From the NCBI GenBank assembly GCA_037447655.1, contig JBBHKE010000301.1, forward strand, positions 22,771 to 86,770: 64,000 nt of DNA, given 5' to 3'. This document shows, piece by piece, positions 43,116 through 57,480 of the stretch. The stretch comes from Zygnema cylindricum (taxonomy: Eukaryota; Streptophyta; Zygnematophyceae; Zygnematales; Zygnemataceae). Position 1 is the first letter of the stretch. The number at the start of each line of letters is the position of its first letter. The notes beneath the pieces were generated by a model. The model was not told the DNA's origin. It did no database searches and was given only the letters and a program-made list of their open reading frames with translations. Position numbers and translations under genes: made by a program.

Positions 43116-46100
43116 AATTATTGTTATCGTTTATAGTTTGTGTAATTTAGATACCAATTCCTGTTATCGCTAACTATTGGTCAATTTAGGTAACAATTCT
43201 TGTTATCGCTAACCGTTTGTGTAATTTAGGAAACAATTCTTGTGATCGCTAACAACTTGTGTAGGTAAAATACACTTTTTGTTATCGCTAACTTTTTGTG
43301 TAATTTAGGTAACATTTCTTGTTATCGCTAACAGTTTGTGTAATTTAGGTAACAATTCTTGTTTTCGCTAACTATTTGTGTAGTTTAGGTACCAATTCCT
43401 GTTATCACTAACGGTTTGTGTAATGTAGGTAACAATTCTTGTTATCGCTAACAGGGTGTGTAATTTAGGTCACAATTCTTGTTATAGCTAATAGTTTTTT
43501 TAATTTAGGTAACAATTCTTGTCATCGCAAACTATTTGTGTATTTAGGTAACAATTCTTGTAATCGCTATCAGTTTGTGTAATTTAGGTACCAATTGTTG
43601 TTATCGCAAACAGTTTGTGTAATTTAGGTCACAATTCTTGTTATCGCTAACTGTTTGTGTAATTTAGGTTACAATTCTTGTTATCGCTAGCTGTGTGTGT
43701 AATTTATATAACAATTCCTGTTATTGCTAACTATTTGGTTAATTTAGGTAACAATTCTTGTTATCGCTAACCGTTTGTGTAATTTAGGTAACTATTCTAG
43801 TTATCGCTAACTATTGGTCAATTTAGGTAACAATTCTTGTTATCGCTAACCGTGTGTGTAATTTAGGAAACAATTCTTGTGATCGCTAACAACTTGTGTA
43901 GGTAAAATACACTTTTTGTTATCGCTAACTTTTTGTGTAATTTAGGTAACATTTCTTGTTATCGCTAACAGTTTGTGTAATTTAGGTAACAATTCTTGTT
44001 TTCGCTAACTATTTGTGTAGTTTAGGTACCAATTCCTGTTATCACTAACAGTTTGTTTAATGTAGGTAACAATTCTTGTTTTCGCTAACAGGGTGTGTAA
44101 TTTAGGTCACAATTCTTGTTATAGCTAATAGTTTTTTTAATTTAGGTAACAATTCTTGTCATCGCAAACTATTTGTGTATTTAGGTAACAATTCTTGTAA
44201 TCGCTATCAGTTTGTGTAATTTTGGTACCAATTCTTGTTATTGCAAACAGTTTGTGTAATTTAGGTCACAATTCTTGTTATCGCTAACTGTTTGTGTAAT
44301 TTAGGTTACAATTCTTGTTATCGCTAGCTGTTTGTGTAATTTAGCTAACAATTCTTGTTATCGCTAACAATTTGTGTAATTTATATAACAATTCTTGTTA
44401 TCGCTAACTGTTTGGTTAATTTAGGTAACAATTCTTGTTATCGCTAACCGTTTGTGTAATTTAGGAAACAATTCTTGTTATCGCTAACAATTTGTGTAGT
44501 TTAAATACACTTCTTGTTATCCCTAACAGTTTGTGTAATTTAGGTAACAATTCTTGTTATCGCTAACAGTTTTTTTTATTTAGGTAACAATTCTTGTTAT
44601 CGCAAACTGTTTTGTTAATTTAGGAAACAATTTTTGTTATCGCTAACAGTTTGTGTAATTTAGGTCACAATTCTTCTTATCGCTAACTGTTTGTGTAATT
44701 TAGGTAAAAATTCTTGTTATCGCTAACTGTTTGGTTAATTTAGGTAACAATGTTTGTTATCGCTAATAGTGTGTGTAATTAAGATAACAATTCTTGTTAT
44801 CGCTAAAAGTTTGTGTAATTTAGGAAACAATTCTTGTTATCGCCAACTGTTTGTGTAATTTAGGTAACAATTCATGTTATCACTTACAATTTGTGTAGTT
44901 TAAATAACAATTATTGTGATCGCTAATATTTGTGTAATTTAGATAATAATTCTTATTAGCGCTAACTGTTTGTGTACTTTAGGTACCAATTGCTGTTATC
45001 GCTAACCATTTGTGTAATTTAGGAAACAATTTTTGTTATTGCTAACAATTTGTGTAGTTTAAATACCTTTCTTGTTATCCCTAACTATTTGTGTAATTTA
45101 GGTAACAATTCTTATTATCGCTTACTTTTTGTGTAAATTAGGTAACAATTCTTGTTATCGCTAACAGTTTGTGTAACGAAGGTAACAATACCTGTAAGCG
45201 CAAACAGTTTTTGTAATTTAGATAACAAACAGTTTTTGTAATTTAGATAACAATTCCTGTTATCGTTAATTGTTTGGTTAATTTAGGTAACAATTCTTAT
45301 TATCGCTAACTGTTTGTGTAATTTAGGTAGCAATTCTTGTTTTCGCTAACAATTTGTGTAGTTTAAGTAACAATTCTTGTTATCGCTAACTGTTTGTGTA
45401 CTTCAGGTACCAATTCCAGTTATCGCTAACTGTTTCTATAATTTAGGAAACAATTCTTGATATCGCTAACTATTAATGTAATTTAGGTAACAGTTCTTGT
45501 TATCGCTAACAGTTTGTGTAATTTAGCAAACAATTCCTGTTATAGCTAACTGTTTGGTTAATTTAGGTAACAACTCTTATTATCGCTAACAGTTTGTGTC
45601 ATTTAATTAACAATTTTTGTTATCTCTAACACTTTGTATAATTTATGTGACAATTCTTGTTATCGCTAACATATTTTGTAAGTTAGGTAACAAATCCTGT
45701 AAACGCAAATAGATTGTGTAATTTAGATTACAATTCATGTTATCGCTAACTGTTTGGTTAATTTAGGTAACAATTATTGTTATCCCTAACTGTTTGTGTA
45801 ATTTAAGTAACAATTCTTGTTATTACTAACAATTTGTCTAGTTTAAGTGACAATTTTTGTTATCGCTAATTGTTTGTGTACTCTAGGTACCAATTCTTGT
45901 TATCGCTAACCGTTTGTGTAATTAAGGAAACAATTATTGTTATCGCTAATAGTTTGTGTAATTTAGGTAAGAATTATAGTTATCGCTAACCGTTTACGTA
46001 ATTAAGGTAACAATTCTTGTTATCGCTAACAGTTTTTGTAATTTAGGTAACAATACTAGTTATCGCTAACTGTTTGTGTAATTTAGGAAACATTTCTTGT

Positions 46101-49030
46101 TATTGCTAACAGTTTTTGTAATTTAAGTAACAATTCTTGTTATCGCTAAATGTTTGTGTACTTTAGGTACCAATTCCTGTTATCGCTAACAGTTTGTGAA
46201 ATTTAGGTAACAATTCTTGTTATCGCTAACATTTTTTGTAAGTTAGGTAACAATTCCTGTAAGCGCAAATAGTTTGTGTAATTTAGATAACAATTCCTGT
46301 TATCGCTAACTATTTGTGTAATTTAGGTAACAATTCTTGTTATCCCTAACTGTTTGTGTAATTTAGGTAACAATTCTTGTTATCGCTAACAATTTGTCTA
46401 GATTAAGTGACAATTCTCGTTATCGCTAACCGTTTGTGTAATTTAGGTAACAATTCTTGTAATCGCTAACAATTTTTGTAATTTAGGTAACAATACTAGT
46501 TATCGCTAACTGTTTGTGTAATTTAGGTAACAATTCTTGTTATCGCTAACAGTCTGTGTAATTTAGGTATTAATTTTTGTTATGGCTAGTAGTTTTTGTA
46601 ATTTAGGTAACAATTCTTGTAATCGCTAAGAGGGTGTGTAATTTAGGTCACTATTCTTGTTATCGCTAACTGTTTGTGTAATTTAGGTAACAATTCTTGT
46701 TATCGCTAACAGTTTGTGTGATTTAGGTAAGAATTCTTGTTATCGCTAACAGTTTTTGTAATTTAGGTAACAATTCTTGTTATCGCTAACTGTTTGTGTA
46801 ATTTAGGTCACAATTCTTGTTATCGCTAACAATTTTTGTAATTAAGGTAACAATTCTTGTTATCGCAAAGAGTTTGTGTAATTTAGGTCACAATTCTTGT
46901 TATCGCTAACAGTGTTTGTAATTTAGGTAACAATTCTTGTTATCGCTAGTAGTTTATGTAATTTAGGTTACAATTCTTGTTATAGCTAAGCGTTTGTGTA
47001 ATTTAGGAAACAATTCTTGTTATTGCTAACAATTTGTGTAGTTTAAGTAACAATTCTTGTTATCCCTAATAGTTTGTGTAATTTAGATAACAATTCCTGT
47101 TATCGCAAATGTTTGGTTAATTTAGGTAACAATATTTGTTATCGCTAACCGTTTGTGTAATTTAGGAAACAATTCTTGTTATCGCTAACCGTTTGTGTAA
47201 TTTAGGAAACAATTCATGTTATCGCTATTTGTTTTTGTAATTTAGGTAGCAATTATTGTTATCGCTAACAATTTGTGTAGTTTAAGTAACAAATTTTGTT
47301 ATCACTAATAGTTTGTGTAATTTAGATAACAATTCCTGTTATCGCTAACTGTTTGGTTAATTTAGGTAATAACTCTTATTATCGCTAACCGTTTGTGTAA
47401 TTTAGGAAACAATTCTTGTAATAGCTAACAATTTGTGTAGTTAAAATAACAATTATTGTTATCGCTTACAGTTTGTGTAATTTAGGTAACATTTCTTGTT
47501 ATCGCTAGCGGTTTGTGTAATTTAGGAAACAATTCTTGTTATCGCTAACTTTTTGTGTAATTTAGGTAACAATTCTTGTTATCGCTAACAGTTTCTGTAA
47601 TTTAGGTCACAATTCTTGTTATCGCTAATTGTTGGTGTACTTAAGGTACCAATTCCTGTTATCGCTAACTGTTTGGTTAATTTAGGTAACAATTCTTGTT
47701 ATGCTAACTGTTTGTGTAATTTAGGAAACAATTCTTGTTATCCCTAACTGTTTGTGTAATTTAGGAAACAATTCTTGTTATCGCTAACAATTTGTCTAGA
47801 TTAAGTGACAATTCTCGTTATCGCTAACCGTTTGTGTAATTAAGGTGACAATTCTTGTAATCGCTAACAATTTTTGTAATTTAGGTAACAATTCTTGTTA
47901 TGCTAACTGTTTTTCTGTAATTTTGGAAACAATTCTTGATATCGCTAACTATTTGTGTAATTTAGGTAAAAATTCTTGTTATCGCTAACAATTTGTGTAG
48001 TTTAAGTAACAATTCTTGTTATCGCTAATAGTTTGTGTAATTTAGATAACAATTCATGTTATAGCTAAGTGTTTGGTTAATTTAGGTAACAATTCTTGTT
48101 ATGCTAACTGTTTGTGTAATTTAGGAAACAATTCTTCTAATCGCTAACAGTTTTTGTAATTTAGGTAACAATTCTTGTTATCGCTAATAGTTTGTGTAAT
48201 TTAATTAACAATTTTTGTTATCGCTAACAGTTTGTGTAATTTAGGTAACAATTCTTGTTATCGCTAACCGTTTGTGTAATTTAGGAAACAATTCTTGTTA
48301 TCGCTAACTTTTTGTGTCATTTAGGTAACAATTCTTGTTATCGCTAACTGTTTGTGTACTTTAGGTACCAATTCCTGTTATCGCTAACAGTTTGTGAAAT
48401 TTAGGTAACAATTCTTGTTATCGCTAACATTTTTTGTAAGTTAGGTAACAATTCCTGTAAGCGCAAATAGTTTGTGTAATTTAGATAGCAATTCCTGTTA
48501 TCGCTAACTATTTGTGTAATTTAGGTAACAATTCTTGTTATCCCTAACTGTTTGTGTAATTTAGGTAACAATTCTTGTTATGCTAACTGTTTTCTGTAAT
48601 TTAGGAAACAATTCTTGATATCGCTAACTATTTGTGTAATTTAGGAAACAATTCTTGATATCGCTAACTATTTGTGTAATTTAGGTAACAATTCTTGTTA
48701 TCGTTAACCGTTTGTGTAATTTAGGAAACAATTCTTGTTATCGCTAACTTTTTGTGTCATTTAGGTAACAATTCTTGTTATCGCTAACTGTTTGTGTGAT
48801 TTAGGTAAGAATTCTTGTTATCGCTAAAAGTTTTTGTAATTTAGGTAACAATTATTGTTATCGCTAACTGTTTGTGTAATTTAGGTAACAATTATTGTTA
48901 TCGCTTAGAGTTTGTGTAATTTAGGTAACAATTCTTGTTATCGCTAACAATTTTTGTAATTTAGGTAACAATTCTTGTTACGCTAACAGTTTGTGTAATT
49001 TAGGTAACAATTATTGTTATCGCTTACAGG

Positions 49031-52000
49031 TTGTGTCATTCATATCACAATTCTTGTTTTCGCTAACTGTTTGTGTAATTTAGGTAACAATTCTTGTTAT
49101 CGTTAACTACTTGTGTATTTTAGGTACCAATTCCTGTTATCGCTAACCGTTTGTGTAATTTAGGAAACAATTATTGTTATCTCTTAAAGTTTATGTAATT
49201 TAAGTAAGAATTATTGTTATCGCTAACTGTTTGTGTAATTTAGGTAACAATTCTTGTTATCGCTAACAGTTTGTGTAATTTAGGTAACAATTCTTGTTAT
49301 CGCTACCTGTTTGTGTAATGTAGGTCACAATTTTTGTTATCGCTAACTGTTTATGTAATTCAAGTAACAATTCTTGTTATCGCCATATGTTTGTGTAATT
49401 TAGGTCACAATTTTTGTTATCGCTAACTGTTTGTGTAATTTAGGTTACAATTGTTGTTATCGCTAATAGTTTTTGTAATTTAGGTAACAATTCTTGTTAT
49501 CGCTAACAGTTTGTGTAATTTTGGTAACAATTCTTGTTATTACAAACAATTTATGTAATTTAGGTAACAATTCTTGTTATCGCTAACAGTTTTTGTAATT
49601 TAGGTACCAATTTCTGTTATCGCTAACTGTTTATGTAATTTAGGTAACAATTCTTGATATCGCTAACTGTTTGTGTAATTTAGGTAACAATAGTTGTTAT
49701 TGCTAACAGTTTTTGTAATTTAGGTGAAAATTGTTGTTATCACTAACTGTTTGGCTAAGTTAGGTAACAATTCTTTTTATCGCTAACAGTTTGTGTAATT
49801 TAGGTCACAATTTTTGTTATCGCTAACTAATTGTGTAATTTAGGTGAAAATTCTTGTTAAAGCTAACTGTTTGTGTAATTTAGGTCACAATTCTTGTTAT
49901 CGCTAAAAGTTTTTGTAATTTAGGTAACAATTATTGTTATCGCTAACTGTTTGTGTAATTTAGGTAACAATTATTGTTATCGCTTAGAGTTTGTGTAATT
50001 TAGGTAACAATTCTTGTTATCGCTAACAATTTTTGTAATTTAGGTAACAATTCTTGTTACGCAAACAGTTTGTGTAATTTAGGTAACAATTATTGTTATC
50101 GCTTACAGGTTGTGTCATTCATATCACAATTCTTGTTTTCTGCTAACTGTTTGTGTAATTTAGGTAACAATTCTTGTTATCGTTAACTACTTGTGTATTT
50201 TAGGTAACAATTCTTGTTATCGCTAACAGTTTTTGTAATTTAGGTACCAATTTCTGTTATCGCTAACTGTTTATGTAATTTAGGTAACAATTCTTGTTAT
50301 CGCTAACTGTTTGTGTAATTTAGGTAACAATAGTTGTTATTGCTAACAGTTTTTGTAATTTAGGTAAAAATTGTTGTTATCACTAACTGTTTGGCTAAGT
50401 TAGGTAACAATTCTTGTTATCGCTAACAGTTTGTGTAATTTAGGTCACAATTTTTGTTATCGCTAACTAATTGTGTAATTTAGGTGACAATTCTTGTTAA
50501 AGCTAACTGTTTGTGTAATTTAGGTCACAATTCTTGTTATCGCTAAAAGTTTTTGTAATTTAGGTAACAATTATTGTTAACGCTAACTGTTTGTGTAATT
50601 TAGGTAACAATTATTGTTATCGCTTAGAGTTTGTGTAATTTAGGTAACAATTTTTGTTATCGCTAACAATTTTTGTAATTTAGGTAACAATTCTTGTTAC
50701 GCTAACATTTTGTGTAATTTAGGTAACAATTATTGTTATCGCTTACAGGTTGTGTCATTCATATCACAATTCTTGTTTTCGCTAACTGTTTGTGTAATTT
50801 AGGTAACAATTCTTATTATCGTTAACTACTTGTGTATTTTAGGTACCAATTCCTGTTATCGCTAACCGTTTGTGTAATTTAGGAAACAGTTATTGTGTCG
50901 CTAAAAGTTTTTGTAATTTAGGTAACAATTCTTGTTATCGCTAACTGTTTGTGTAATTTAGGTAACAATTCTTGTTATCGCTAACAGTTTGTGTAATTTA
51001 GGTAACAATTATTGTTATCGCTAACAGTTTTTGTAATTTAGGTAACGATTCTTGTTATCGCTAACAGTTTGTGTAATTTTGTTAACAATTCTTGATTACG
51101 CTAATAGTTTTTGTAATTTAGGTAACAATTCTTGTTATCGCCAACAGTGTGTGTAATTTAGGTCACAATTATTGTAATCGCTAACATTTTGTGTAATTTA
51201 GGTAACAATTCTTGTTATCGCTAACAGTTTCTGTAAGTTAGGTAGCAATTCTTGCTATCGCTAACTTTTTGTGTAATTTAAGTCACAATTCTTGTTATCG
51301 CTAACTGTTTGTGTAATTTAGGAAAAAGTTTTTATTATCTTTAACTGTTTTTGTAATTTAGGAAACAGTTCTTGTTATCGCTAAAATTTTTTGTAATTTA
51401 GGAAACAGTTCTTGTTATCGCTAAAAGTTTTTGTAATTTAGGTAACAATTGTTGTTATCGCTAACTGTTTGTGTAATTTAGGTAACAATTGTTGTTATCG
51501 CTAACAGTTTGTGTAATTTAGGTTTAAATTCTTGTTATCGCTAACAGTTTGTGTAATTTTGGTAACAATTCTTGTTATTACAAACAATTTATGTAATTTA
51601 GGTAACAATTCTTGTTATCGCTAACAGTTTTTGTAATTTAGGTACCAATTTCTGTTATCGCTAACTGTTTATGTAATTTAGGTAACAATTCTTGATATCG
51701 CTAACTGTTTGTGTAATTTAGGTAACAATAGTTGTTATTGCTAACAGTTTTTGTAATTTAGGTGAAAATTGTTGTTATCACTAACTGTTTGGCTAAGTTA
51801 GGTAACAATTCTTTTTATCGCTAACAGTTTGTGTAATTTAGGTCACAATTTTTGTTATCGCTAACTAATTGTGTAATTTAGGTGAAAATTCTTGTTAAAG
51901 CTAACTGTTTGTGTAATTTAGGTCACAATTCTTGTTATCGCTAAAAGTTTTTGTAATTTAGGTAACAATTATTGTTATCGCTAACTGTTTGTGTAATTTA

Positions 52001-53400
52001 GGTAACAATTATTGTTATCGCTTAGAGTTTGTGTAATTTAGGTAACAATTCTTGTTATCGCTAACAATTTTTATAATTTAGGTAACAATTCTTGTTACGC
52101 TAACAGTTTGTGTAATTTAGGTAACAATTATTGTTATCGCTTACAGGTTGTGTCATTCATATCACAATTCTTGTTTTCGCTAACTGTTTGTGTAATTTAG
52201 GTAACAATTCTTGTTATCGTTAACTACTTGTGTATTTTAGGTACCAATTCTTGTTATCGCTAACCGTTTGTGTAATTTAAGAAACAACTATTGTTATCTC
52301 TTAAAGTTTATGTAATTTAAGTAAGAATTATTGTTATCGCTAACTGTTTGTGTAATTTAGGTAACAATTCTTGTTATCGCTAACAGTTTGTGTAATTTAG
52401 GTAACAATTCTTGTTATCGCTACCTGTTTGTGTAATGTAGGTCACAATTTTTGTTATCGCTAACTGTTTATGTAATTCAAGTAACAATTCTTGTTATCGC
52501 CATATGTTTGTGTAATTTAGGTCACAATTTTTGTTATCGCTAACTGTTTGTGTAATTTAGGTTACAATTGTTGTTATCGCTAATAGTTTTTGTAATTTAG
52601 GTAACAATTCTTGTTATCGCTAACAGTTTGTGTAATTTTGGTAACAATTCTTGTTATTACAAACAATTTATGTAATTTAGGTAACAATTCTTGTTATCGC
52701 TAACAGTTTTTGTAATTTAGGTACCAATTTCTGTTATCGCTAACTGTTTATGTAATTTAGGTAACAATTCTTGTTATCGCTAACTGTTTGTGTAATTTAG
52801 GAAACAATAGTTGTTATTGCTAACAGTTTTTGTAATTTAGGTAAAAATTGTTGTTATCACTAACTGTTTGGCTAAGTTTGGTAACAATTCTTGTTATCGC
52901 TAACAGTTTGTGTAATTTAGGTCACAATTTTTGTTATCGCTAACTAATTGTGTAATTTAGGTGACAATTCTTGTTAAAGCTAACTGTTTGTGTAATTTAG
53001 GTCACAATTCTTGTTATCGCTAAAAGTTTTTGTAATTTAGGTAACAATTATAGTTAACGCTACCTGTTTGTGTAATTTAGGTAACAATTATTGTTATCGC
53101 TTAGAGTTTGTGTAATTTAGGTAACAATTTTTGTTATCGCTAACAATTTTGTAATTTAGGTAACAATTCTTGTTACGCTAACATTTTGTGTAATTTAGGT
53201 AACAATTATTGTTATCGCTTACAGGTTGTGTCATTCAATTCTTGTTTTCGCTAATTGTTTGTGTAATTTAGGTAACAATTCTTATTATCGTTAACTACTT
53301 GTGTATTTTAGGTACCAATTCCTGTTATCGCTAACCGTTTGTGTAATTTAGGAAACAGTTATTGTGTCCGCTAAAAGTTTTTGTAATTTAGGTAACAATT
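49031..53400 (+). repeat. Higher-order repeat blocks in the array
   Basis: A rare marker unit (gtgtcattcatatcacaa) recurs at about 49031, 50110, 50750, 52147 and (shortened) 53225. Offsets are about 1,079, 640, 1,397 and 1,078 bp. A second marker (ctcttaaagtttatg) recurs at about 49172 and 52290, about 3,118 bp apart. So 16-unit and 27-unit blocks sit inside a duplicated block of about 3.1 kb. Confidence 0.85.
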
Positions 53401-56400
53401 CTTGTTATCGCTAACTGTTTGTGTAATTTAGGTAACAATTCTTGTTATCGCTAACAGTTTGTGTAATTTAGGTAACAATTATTGTTATCGCTAATAGTTT
53501 TTGTAATTTAGGTAACGATTCTTGTTATCGCTAACAGTTTGTGTAATTTTGTTAACAATTCTTGATTACGCTAATAGTTTTTGTAAATTAGGTAACAATT
53601 CTTGTTATCGCTAACAGTGTGTGTAATTTAGGTCACAATTCTTGTAATCGCTAACATTTTTTGTAATTTAAGTCACAATTCTTGTTATCGCTAACAGTTT
53701 CTGTAAGTTAGGTAACAATTCTTGCTATCGCTAACTTTTTGTGTAATTTAAGTCACAATTCTTGTTATCGCTAACTGTTTGTGTAATTTAGGAAAAAGTT
53801 CTTATTATCTTTAACTGTTTGTGTAATTTAGGAAACAGCTCTTGTTATCGCTAAAAGTTTTTGTAATTTAGGAAACAGTTCTTGTTATCGCTAAAAGTTT
53901 TTGTAATTTAGGTAACTATTGTTGTTATCGCTAACTGTTTGTGTAATTTAGGTAACAATTGTTGTTATCGCTAACTGTTTTTGTAATTTAGGTAACAATT
54001 CTTGTTATCGCTAACTCTTTGTGTAATATAGGTCACACATCTTGTTATGGCTAACAGTTAGTGTAATTTAGGTAACAATTCTTGTTATCGCTAACAGTTT
54101 GGTAATTTAGGTAACAATTCTTGTTATTGCCAACAGCTTTGTAAGTTAGGTAACAATTCTTGGTATCGCTAACTATTTGTGTAATTTAAGTCAAAATTCT
54201 TGTTATCGCTAACTGATTGTGTAATTTAGGTCACAATTCTTGTTATCGCTAACAATTTGTGTAATTTAGGTAACAATTCTTGTTATCACTAACTATTTGT
54301 GTAATTTAGGTCACAATTCTTGTTATTGCTAACTGTTTGTGTAATTTAGGTAAGAATTATTGTTATCGCTAACAGTTTTTGTAATTTAGGTAATAATTCT
54401 TGTAATCGCTAACAGTTTGTGTAAGTTACGGTAGAATTCTTGTTATCGCTAATAGTTTGTGTAGTTTAAGTAACAATTATTGTTATCACTAACAGTTTTT
54501 GTAATTTAGATAACAATTCTTGTTATCGCTAATAGTTTGTGTAGTTTAAGTCAAAATTCTTGTTATCGGTAACTGATTGTGTAATTTAGGTAACAATTCT
54601 TGTTATCGCTAACTGTTTGTGTAATTTAGATCACAATTCTTGTTATCGCTAAAAGTTTTTGTAATTTAGGTAACAATTATTGTTATCGCTAACTGTTTGT
54701 GTAATTTAGGTAACAATTATTGTTATCGCTTACAGTTTGTGTAATTTAGGTAACAATTTTTGTTATCGCTAACAGTTTATGTAATTTAGGTAACAATTCT
54801 TGTTATCGCTAAAACTTTTGTAATTTAGGCAACAATTCCTGTTATCGCTAACCGTTTGTGTAATTTAGGAAACAGTTATTGTTTCGCTAAAAGTTTTTGT
54901 AATTTATATAACAATTGTTGTTATCGCTAATTGTTTGTGTAATTTAGGTAACAATTGTTGTTATCGCTAACTGTTTTTGTAATTTAGGTAACAATTCTTG
55001 TTATCGCTAACTCTTTGTGTAATATAGGTCACACATCTTGTTATGGCTAACAGTTAGTGTAATTTAGGTAACAATTCTTGTTATCGCTAACAGTTTGTGT
55101 AATTTAGGTAACATTCTTGTTATCGCTAACATTTTGTGTAATTTAGGAAACAATTCTTGTTATCGCTAACAGTTTGTGTAATTTAGGTAACAATTCTTGT
55201 TATCGCTAACAGTTTTTGTAATTTAGGTAACAATTTTTGTTATCGCTAACAGTTTTTGTAATTTAGGTAACAATTCTTGTTATCGCTAACAGTTTTTGTA
55301 ATTTAGGTAAACAATTTTTGTTATCGCTAACTGTTTGTGTAATTTAGGTCACAATTCTTGTTATCGCTAACTGTTTGTGTAATTTAGGAAACAATTCTTG
55401 TTATCGCTAACTGTTTGTGTACTTTAGGTAACAATTCTTGTTATCGCTAATTGTTTGTGTAATTTAGGAAACAATTCTTGTTATCGCTAACAGTTTTTGT
55501 AATTTTGGTAACAATTCTTGTTATCGCTAACAGTTTTTGTAATTTAGGTAACAATTGTTGTTATCGCTAACTGTTTGTGTAATTTAGGTAACAATTGTTG
55601 TTATCGCTAACTGTTTGTGTAATTTAGGTAACAATTCTTGTTATCGCTAACAGTTTTTGTAATTTAGGTAACAATTCTTGTTATCGCTAACAATTTGTGT
55701 TATTTAGGTCACAAATCTTGTTATCGCTAAAAGTTTTTCTAATTTAGGTAACAATTCTTGTTATCGCTAACAGTTTTTGTAATTTAGGTAACAATTCTTG
55801 TTATCGCTAAAACTTTTGTAATTTAGGCAACAATTCCTGTTATGGCTAACCGTTTGTGTAATTTAGGAAACAGTTATTGTTTCGCTAAAAGTTTTTGTAA
55901 TTTATATAACAATTCTTGTTATCGCTAACTATTTGTGTAATTTAGGTAACAATTCTAGTTATCGCTAACAATTTTTGTAATTTAGGTAACATTTATTGTT
56001 ATCGTTAACAGTTTTTGTAATTTAGGTAATGATTCTTGTTATCGCAAATAGTTTGTGTAATTTAGGTCACAATTCTTGTTATCGCTAACAGTATGTGTAA
56101 TTTAGGTCACAATTCTTGTTATCGCTAAGAGTTTGTGTAATTTAGGTCACAATTCTTGTTATCGCTAACAGTTTGTGTAATTTAGGTAACAATTCTTGTT
56201 ATCGCCAACAGTTTCTGTAAGTTAGGTAACAATTCTTGCTATCGCTAACTGTTTGTGTAATTTAGGAAAAAGTTCTTGTTATCTTTAACTGTTTGTGTAA
56301 TTTAGGAAACAATTATTGTTATTGCTAACAGTTTTTGTAATTAAGGTAACAATGGTTGTTATCGCTAACAATTTTTGTAATTTAGGTCACAATTCTTGTT

Positions 56401-56432
56401 ATCGCTATTAGTTTGTGTAATTTAGGTCACAA

Positions 56433-57480
56433 TGTAGAAATTAATGGTTTTTAAGTATTTTCTAGGTCTGAATAGAAATAAAGAAGCCGAGGCAGTCTAC
56501 ATGTATCTTCTCTCTCCAACTCTCAAATTTGTCGCAGTCACTGAGAAATTGGAGAGGAAGCTAGAGCCATGGCTACCTAGGCTATCCTAAGAATTACGGG
56601 AAATTTATTTTGGTTAGGGGATTAAGTACTAAAAGGTATGTGCCGGCGACAAGATATTATCCTGGTACCTGCCGGCCAACAAAGAGCAGATAGCCGATAG
56701 CCTTAGCTGTTAAATCTAGAAGTAGTCTTAAATGGTATATAGTACGATAATCATTTAAACATGTACACGTAAGATAAATCATTTAACTATAAATGTTAAC
56801 GGGATACATAGATATGGTAGTGTAAAAGTACAAATTGCGGTACGGATTAGAAATCAATACCGCGCATTTATTCCGTAAGTGAAACGAATACCGCGCATGT
56901 ATTTATTACGGCTACGATTAAATTAGATTCTAATCGGACGGTCGGAATTAGCGTCGAGATCGCGGAAGACGATTTCGGCGGTTTGTGGCCATCGCCACAT
57001 CGGATGACGCGTGGCGCAATTACATTGGATCGTGGAATCTCCGGAGATCATGACACCGAATCCGAATATGACATGTGTCGACATTTGGGCCATGTCGTAC
57101 AATGTTCGTACATAAAGTACACCGGCAATTGTACTTTTGCGTACGGAACTTTATTCTGATTAGTTCCGTACATCAGTAGATATAGTCTGTGAGAGAGATA
57201 GGACTTAGAAAAATTAGGAGATAGGACCCTCTCTCCCAGAGAGCTTCTGTACAAAAGGTCAACTTTGACCCTCCATAACTTACTGCTCAGGGGAGCAAAT
57301 TCAGAGATTATTTTTGCTATTGACTCAGGGGAGTCTTGCCTTCACAGAGGTGCAGGTGGTCAGAGTTTTTGTCTGCCAGGGTGGTAGTTTTTTTTGCTGA
57401 AACACAAAGGGGTCAGGATTATCCTAGAGGCTTCTTGGAAGCTGTCCACTCTGAGGACTTATGGAGGTCTCAGAGTTTCA
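56433..57480 (+). repeat. 5' LTR of A5
   Basis: The LTR is 1,048 bp, TGTAGAAATT to AGAGTTTCA. The leader hairpins are at about 57228–57335. The antisense tRNA-like B-box is decayed here (aggataatatc on minus). The gag ATG is at 57461. Confidence 0.93.

Larger units (their letters stand above)
32892..56432 (+). repeat. Main 40-bp satellite array
   Basis: The array is about 23.5 kb, near 590 head-to-tail units. A consensus-like unit is 49261–49300. Each unit contains taacaattcttgtta (6-bp inverted arms around ttc), then tcgctaac, then a T/G-rich part and tttagg. The period of 40 is not a multiple of three and TAA/TAG occur in every unit, so it does not code. Units are mixed types left of about 46 kb (ttggtt and gtactttaggtacc variants recur) and more uniform to the right. 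No promoter or gene is visible. Confidence 0.98.

Noticed and set aside
32892-56432. CRISPR array
   Set aside because: The 40-bp units abut with no unique spacers, the setting is eukaryotic, and no cas genes are present. It is a satellite.
32892-56432. Satellite as the internal region of a mobile LTR element
   Set aside because: The primer-binding site is missing at both LTR/satellite junctions, and the right-hand contact (A5) is explained by a target duplication. Kept as the weaker alternative in the finding on 31829–32891.
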